Positions 60,662 to 64,000 of a DNA stretch of 64,000 nucleotides are shown piece by piece. The position numbers were made by a program, and so were the translations under genes. The notes beneath the pieces were generated by a model that was not told where the DNA came from, searched no databases, and saw nothing but the letters and a program-made list of their open reading frames with translations. Source of the DNA: Streptomyces sp. NBC_00510 (GTDB lineage Bacteria > Actinomycetota > Actinomycetes > Streptomycetales > Streptomycetaceae); the NCBI GenBank assembly GCA_036013505.1, contig CP107851.1, positions 1,054,001-1,118,000 of the forward strand, in the 5' to 3' direction. Within the stretch, counting starts at the first letter, position 1, and every line of letters starts with the position of its first letter.

Positions 60662-61839
60662 GAGGAAGACCTTCCGAGCAGGGGGAACGAGTCGAGGCCG
60701 CCTGTGGGCGTGGGCAGGCGCTGAGCGACCTGTGCGGACTTCATGGCGTCGTTCTGGGCGCGGACCAGGGCCTTGCGGAGTGCGGCGGTGAACTTCTCCT
60801 CGTCGGGCAGTCCCCAGCGCTCCAGTTCCGTGGCCTGGCCGCGCAGCGTGGGCAGCACCTCGTCGAGGGCGGCGTCCAGGTCCTCGGCGTGCTGCCACGA
60901 CTGGGTGTCGTCCTGGTTGCGCGGTTCCAGCACGGCGGTGCCCTCGGGCACGGCCGCGTCGAGCGAGGTCAGCAGGCGCTGCTGCCGCTCCGCCTTGGCC
61001 GCCCAGGCGTCGACCAGCAGGACGACCAGTTCCTCCGGCCGCGGTCCTGAGCCCACCTGTTCCACGGTGCTCTCCTCGAGCGCCAGGACGTCGGGGGCGA
61101 GGTCCAGTTCCGCCGCCGTGTCGCAGAGCAGGGACGCCAGCTCACCGGGCCGCCCGGGTGCGTACGGGGACCAGTCGACGGGCGTGGTGCCGTAGTACTC
61201 GCGGGCGGTCCGTTCCCCCGGCAGGTCGTCGGCGGCCGCGGCGGCCACGACGAAGCTCACCGTCTGGTGTCCCGGGTACGGCGGGAGGGGCGGTGCGCCC
61301 TGTCGCCTGCCGGTGGCGTCGAAACCGGCGGCGTCCGGGAGGTGCTGCCCGAGGGCGGCCGCCACCCGGTCCGCGAGGGCTGCCACCACGAGCCGGTAGT
61401 CCTCGGCGTACCGGGCCTTCAGGCGCAGGAGGTGGAGCAGTCCTTCACGGGCGTAGGCGGTCGAGTCGGCGGTCAGCGGCCCCTTCCGCCGGACGACGGG
61501 GGGCAGCGGCTCGGTGGCCGGCGCCCAGACCACCGGGATGATGGCGTCCGCGCTGCGTCCCGTCCGGGACCACAGCACCTCGGCCCGGTGTTCGAAGTAG
61601 GACCATTCGGTGGCGCAGTAGGACTGGCCGAAATACGCCGGTGTGTAGAGCGCCACCATGGTGGTCGCACCGCGCATGCGCTCCACCGTGGCCTCGGGTG
61701 ACCGGGGCGTGCCGCACACTCCGACCGACTCGGGCGACTCGCCGGTCCGGGCGGCGACCGCGTTGCGGAGGTCCCGGAATAAGGTCGCCGTCCACTCGTC
61801 GTCGACCCCGCGGATATGGCTCATGTAGAACCGGCTCAT
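60658..61839 (-). CDS. fxsC: FxsC family TIR-like protein
   Basis: 393 residues. The N-terminal domain is TIR-like: MSRFYMSHIRGVDDEWTATLFRDL, TMVALYTPAYFGQSYCATEWSYFEHR (Glu78 at the NADase position), AIIPVVWAPATEPLPPVV. The C-terminal domain (~190-370) starts HQTVSFVVAAAAADDLPGERTAREYYGTTPVDWSPYAPG and is the second conserved FxsC domain. Its end is the start of fxsT. Role unknown; the TIR fold suggests nucleotide signalling. Confidence 0.93.
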   Translation of the reverse strand: MSRFYMSHIRGVDDEWTATLFRDLRNAVAARTGESPESVGVCGTPRSPEATVERMRGATTMVALYTPAYFGQSYCATEWSYFEHRAEVLWSRTGRSADAIIPVVWAPATEPLPPVVRRKGPLTADSTAYAREGLLHLLRLKARYAEDYRLVVAALADRVAAALGQHLPDAAGFDATGRRQGAPPLPPYPGHQTVSFVVAAAAADDLPGERTAREYYGTTPVDWSPYAPGRPGELASLLCDTAAELDLAPDVLALEESTVEQVGSGPRPEELVVLLVDAWAAKAERQQRLLTSLDAAVPEGTAVLEPRNQDDTQSWQHAEDLDAALDEVLPTLRGQATELERWGLPDEEKFTAALRKALVRAQNDAMKSAQVAQRLPTPTGGLDSFPLLGRSSS

Positions 61840-62213
61840 GGTGACTCCGTCGCGCGTGTCGGGACGCCCCGCAACGAGCGCGGCAGCGGGGACGACTCGA
61901 TAGGGGCCAACGGCTCGCCGTAGGCATCTCTATTCGAGCAATAGCGGATAAATACCACATCCGGGCACCGCAGACGGGCGCGCATCGGGACCGTCACCCC
62001 TTCCTGATCAGGCTTTCCGCACCGTCCGTCGGGGAGCCTGCTCGGCGTGCCCGTGCGCTGCGGGGACAAGGGGGACGCACCCGGCGGGCGGCCCGGCCGG
62101 CCGCGGGGGCGGCGGGGCGCGCGGCCATCGGCGCGGTGCGCCGGAGGTTCATCCGGACGGGTACCCGCCATGGACCGTTCGGCCATCCCGGCGGACGGTG
62201 GAGGGGCGCTCAT
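61836..62213 (-). other. Gap between fxsB and fxsC: AT-rich element, doubtful 125-aa ORF
   Basis: 370 nt without a confident gene. A frame of 125 codons fills it exactly, with ATGA overlaps at both ends. Its first half is Arg/Pro/Gly-rich, however, and its second half uses codons foreign to this genome (GTA, TTT, TAT, AAT, AGA). That AT-rich part includes CTATT-CGAGC-AATAG (61930-61944), an inverted repeat better explained as promoter or operator DNA for fxsC-fxsT. A real spacer protein cannot be excluded. Confidence 0.45.
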
Positions 62214-63358
62214 GACGCCCCTCCGATCAGAGCGCGGACGTCGGCGGTCACCCGGTCCCTGATGTGCTCGGTCAGCAGTTTCAGATCGGCGCAGTAGACG
62301 CTCGGATTGGCGAACCCGTTCGAGGGGCGGTAGCGGTGCGCCCGCAGCCCGCCCCCGCACAGCCGCACCACGTCGCAGGCCCGGCACTGCGGGGAGAGGG
62401 AGCTCAGCCCGCGGCCCTGCTCCCGCAGCAGCGGATGGTCGGCGGCGGTGTCGAAGTCGTCCGCACCGATGTCCAGGCCCATGGCGGTGGCGCCTTCGTA
62501 CGCCGCCTTGAGCGAGTCCGGCTGTTCGATCGACCCATCGGTGTCGACGACCACGAACGGCGGGCGGTCGAGCCCGACGGCTTCGGCCGTCGCCTTGCCG
62601 CCGAGCACCAGATCCATGATCGTCTCGAACATCCGGATCCGGGTCTCGCGGACCGGCGCCGCGTACCAGCGGTCGAAGACCGCGAGCAGCCACCGGCCGT
62701 AGGGGGCCGTCGCGGGGTCGTGGCCCGGCGGCGGGAACTCCCAGGTCGCGTGCGGGAGCAGCAGGTCGATGACCGGGGGCCGGTGGCTCAGCAGCGACTC
62801 GTAGACACCGAGGGGTTCATTGGCGAGGTCGACCGTACACAGCAGGCCGCCGTATAAGCCGGCGTTCTCCGCGCGCCGCAACAGCCCGATCCCCCTCTCG
62901 GCAGCAACGTGGCTGCTCTGCCCCCCACGTGTGCGCCGGTGGCGGTCGCTGGCGTCCCTGCCTCCGTCGAGGCTCACCCCCACGCGCACACCGTAGCGGC
63001 GGAACAGGTCCATCCAACCAGGGTTCAGCAGCGTCCCGTTGGTCTGTGCGGCAAATTCCACGGACGTGATTCCGTGCGCCGCCTCGCGCACCGATTGCAG
63101 CAGGTGCTCGACCCGTCGCCGTCCCGCCAGCAGGGGCTCACCGCCGTGCAGGACGACCCGGACGGACGGCAGCCGGTGACGCTCGGCGTGCTCGGCTATC
63201 CGTGCGGCCAGGCGCTCGGCGAGGGCACGCGACAGCACGGCGGGCTTGCGCTGCCAGCTGCTGTCGCGGAGTTCGTAGACGTAGCAGTACGAGCAGGCGA
63301 GGTTGCACAGGCCGTGCACCTTCACCACGAACTCGTGGATGGGCCGCGTCCCCTCCAT
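62210..63358 (-). CDS. fxsB: FxsB family radical SAM/SPASM maturase
   Basis: 382 residues. Radical SAM motif CNLACSYC (Cys18, 22, 25) after the IHEFVVKVHGL strand, typical of FxsB and related SPASM peptide maturases; HGGEPLL (GGE motif), EFAAQTNGTLL and VGVSLDGGRDASDRHR follow. The C-terminus has CRACDVVRLCGGG and YCADLK, ligands for an auxiliary cluster. FxsB enzymes are reported to form a cyclophane crosslink between Phe and Ser of the FxS motif. ATG chosen after GGGAGG; a GTG lies one codon upstream. It follows fxsA by 38 nt. Confidence 0.95.
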   Translation of the reverse strand: MEGTRPIHEFVVKVHGLCNLACSYCYVYELRDSSWQRKPAVLSRALAERLAARIAEHAERHRLPSVRVVLHGGEPLLAGRRRVEHLLQSVREAAHGITSVEFAAQTNGTLLNPGWMDLFRRYGVRVGVSLDGGRDASDRHRRTRGGQSSHVAAERGIGLLRRAENAGLYGGLLCTVDLANEPLGVYESLLSHRPPVIDLLLPHATWEFPPPGHDPATAPYGRWLLAVFDRWYAAPVRETRIRMFETIMDLVLGGKATAEAVGLDRPPFVVVDTDGSIEQPDSLKAAYEGATAMGLDIGADDFDTAADHPLLREQGRGLSSLSPQCRACDVVRLCGGGLRAHRYRPSNGFANPSVYCADLKLLTEHIRDRVTADVRALIGGAS

Positions 63359-63396
63359 CACCGACCTCCCGCCGGGCCCTCACCCCCGTCCCGGGG

Positions 63397-63567
63397 TCAC
63401 AACGAGGAATCGAATCCGGTGTGCGGGTCGGGAACGTGCTCCGACCGGTCCTCCGCGACGCGGAGCAGCGATTTCACCAGTGCGCACGGTGGGAGCGCGC
63501 GGAGGCGCTCCGGCTCGATGCGCAGGTGCATGACATCGCCGTGCGCGTCACGTGGTGCCGTTTCCAT
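63397..63567 (-). CDS. fxsA: FxSxx-COOH precursor peptide FxsA
   Basis: 56 residues from ATG 63567. The chain ends PHTGFDSSL, which is exactly F-x-S-x-x-COOH (Phe52, Ser54). The middle RIEPERLRALPPCALVKSLLRVAEDR resembles the leader helix of FxsA precursors (L...L......L..AL.RV). It is directly upstream of fxsB, whose product should crosslink Phe52 and Ser54. The start is the weakest point: no clear ribosome site, and ATG 13 codons later is possible. Confidence 0.88.
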   Translation of the reverse strand: METAPRDAHGDVMHLRIEPERLRALPPCALVKSLLRVAEDRSEHVPDPHTGFDSSL

Positions 63568-64000
63568 CGACCAATGCCCCCGGTACCCCTTGCCGCCCAC
63601 GGTGGCTCGACCCTGCCGACGCGTGCGTGATCGGACGTGGCTGGAGCCCTCGGGTGTCACCGCCGGCTCCCCCGTGCTGACTGCTGAAGTGTCCCTCCCA
63701 GGGAAGCACAGCGCCACGGACCAGGCCAGACCGCCTCCCGGACAGCTTCACGCCCTCCCGCGCGGTTTCGAACGCCACGCCCGGAACGGAGGACCGGTCC
63801 GCCGTACGATTCGAGCCGTTCCTGTTCTCCGGCCGATGTCACCGCGTGCCACCGCCGTCGCGGCTCCCACCGCACCGGCACGCGGCCGGACCTGACGGTA
63901 CGTCATCATCGCGCGGATCGCGGTACGTCCCGCCCGGTCCCGCACCCGCACCCGCACGGACCGGGGCGTTCCGGTCGCTCCGTCCGGACGATCTTCGTCG
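63568..64000. other. No supported gene; short direct repeats
   Basis: Upstream of fxsA to the window edge no frame shows family similarity or clear third-position bias that I trust. CGGTACGTC occurs twice (63896-63904 and 63921-63929), starting 25 bp apart, which could be a tandem regulatory site. A promoter for fxsA should lie in this stretch, but none stands out. Confidence 0.4.

Noticed and set aside
63657..63957. Several 70-80 codon ORFs near the right edge
   Set aside because: No similarity, no ribosome sites, and mutually overlapping in different frames.

Overview
The window is high-GC actinobacterial DNA, almost certainly a Streptomyces chromosome. The signs are strong G/C at third codon positions, many GTG starts, ATGA/GTGA stop-start overlaps, zinc-free duplicate ribosomal protein genes, LLM-type flavin monooxygenases and an FxSxx-COOH (FxsA/B/C/T) cluster. 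I see no tRNA, rRNA, CRISPR array, insertion sequence, integrase or phage gene.

Layout. 1-4.2 kb: a sugar ABC importer (two permeases and a lipoprotein) divergent from its LacI regulator across a LacI-type operator. 4.2-10.8 kb: a barstar-domain protein, a flavin-reductase-like protein, a lipoprotein, a WrbA-like flavoprotein, an AhpD-like protein, and an acetamidase coupled to an APC permease. 10.9-14.9 kb: a MoxR ATPase, a vWA protein carrying HExxH, and an uncharacterised partner. 15-18.9 kb: an SDR/TetR pair, an NADP-binding oxidoreductase, an AraC regulator and an alpha/beta hydrolase. 19.1-22 kb: a zinc-starvation block (L31, S14, L28 divergent from L33, a COG0523 protein, S18, L32) around a Zur-like site.

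22-44 kb is a sulfur-acquisition island. It holds two ABC importers, six LLM monooxygenases, an FMN reductase, an Rrf2 regulator, a DsbA-fold protein and a GST-like protein. Four tiny ORFs resemble the short cysteine-containing leader peptides that precede actinobacterial sulfur genes. The likely logic is uptake of organosulfur compounds, FMNH2-dependent C-S cleavage, and translational (attenuation) plus Rrf2 control by cysteine supply.

44-47 kb: LysR, a universal stress protein, a zinc-ribbon microprotein and an AAC(3)-type acetyltransferase. 47-56.6 kb: a regulated conflict or signalling cluster. It contains an FxsC-like TIR domain fused to a degenerate STAND NTPase, a MoxR ATPase, a vWA protein, a large beta-propeller plus degenerate TIM-barrel protein, and a TIR protein; the last four are translationally coupled. 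It ends tail-to-tail, at a shared terminator, with a complete fxsA-fxsB-fxsC-fxsT locus (56.7-63.6 kb). That locus encodes a precursor ending in FDSSL, a radical SAM maturase, a TIR-like protein and an AAA/TIR/NB-ARC/TPR giant. The pairing of these two TIR-rich systems is the most interesting feature of the window. The last ~430 bases hold no gene I can support.
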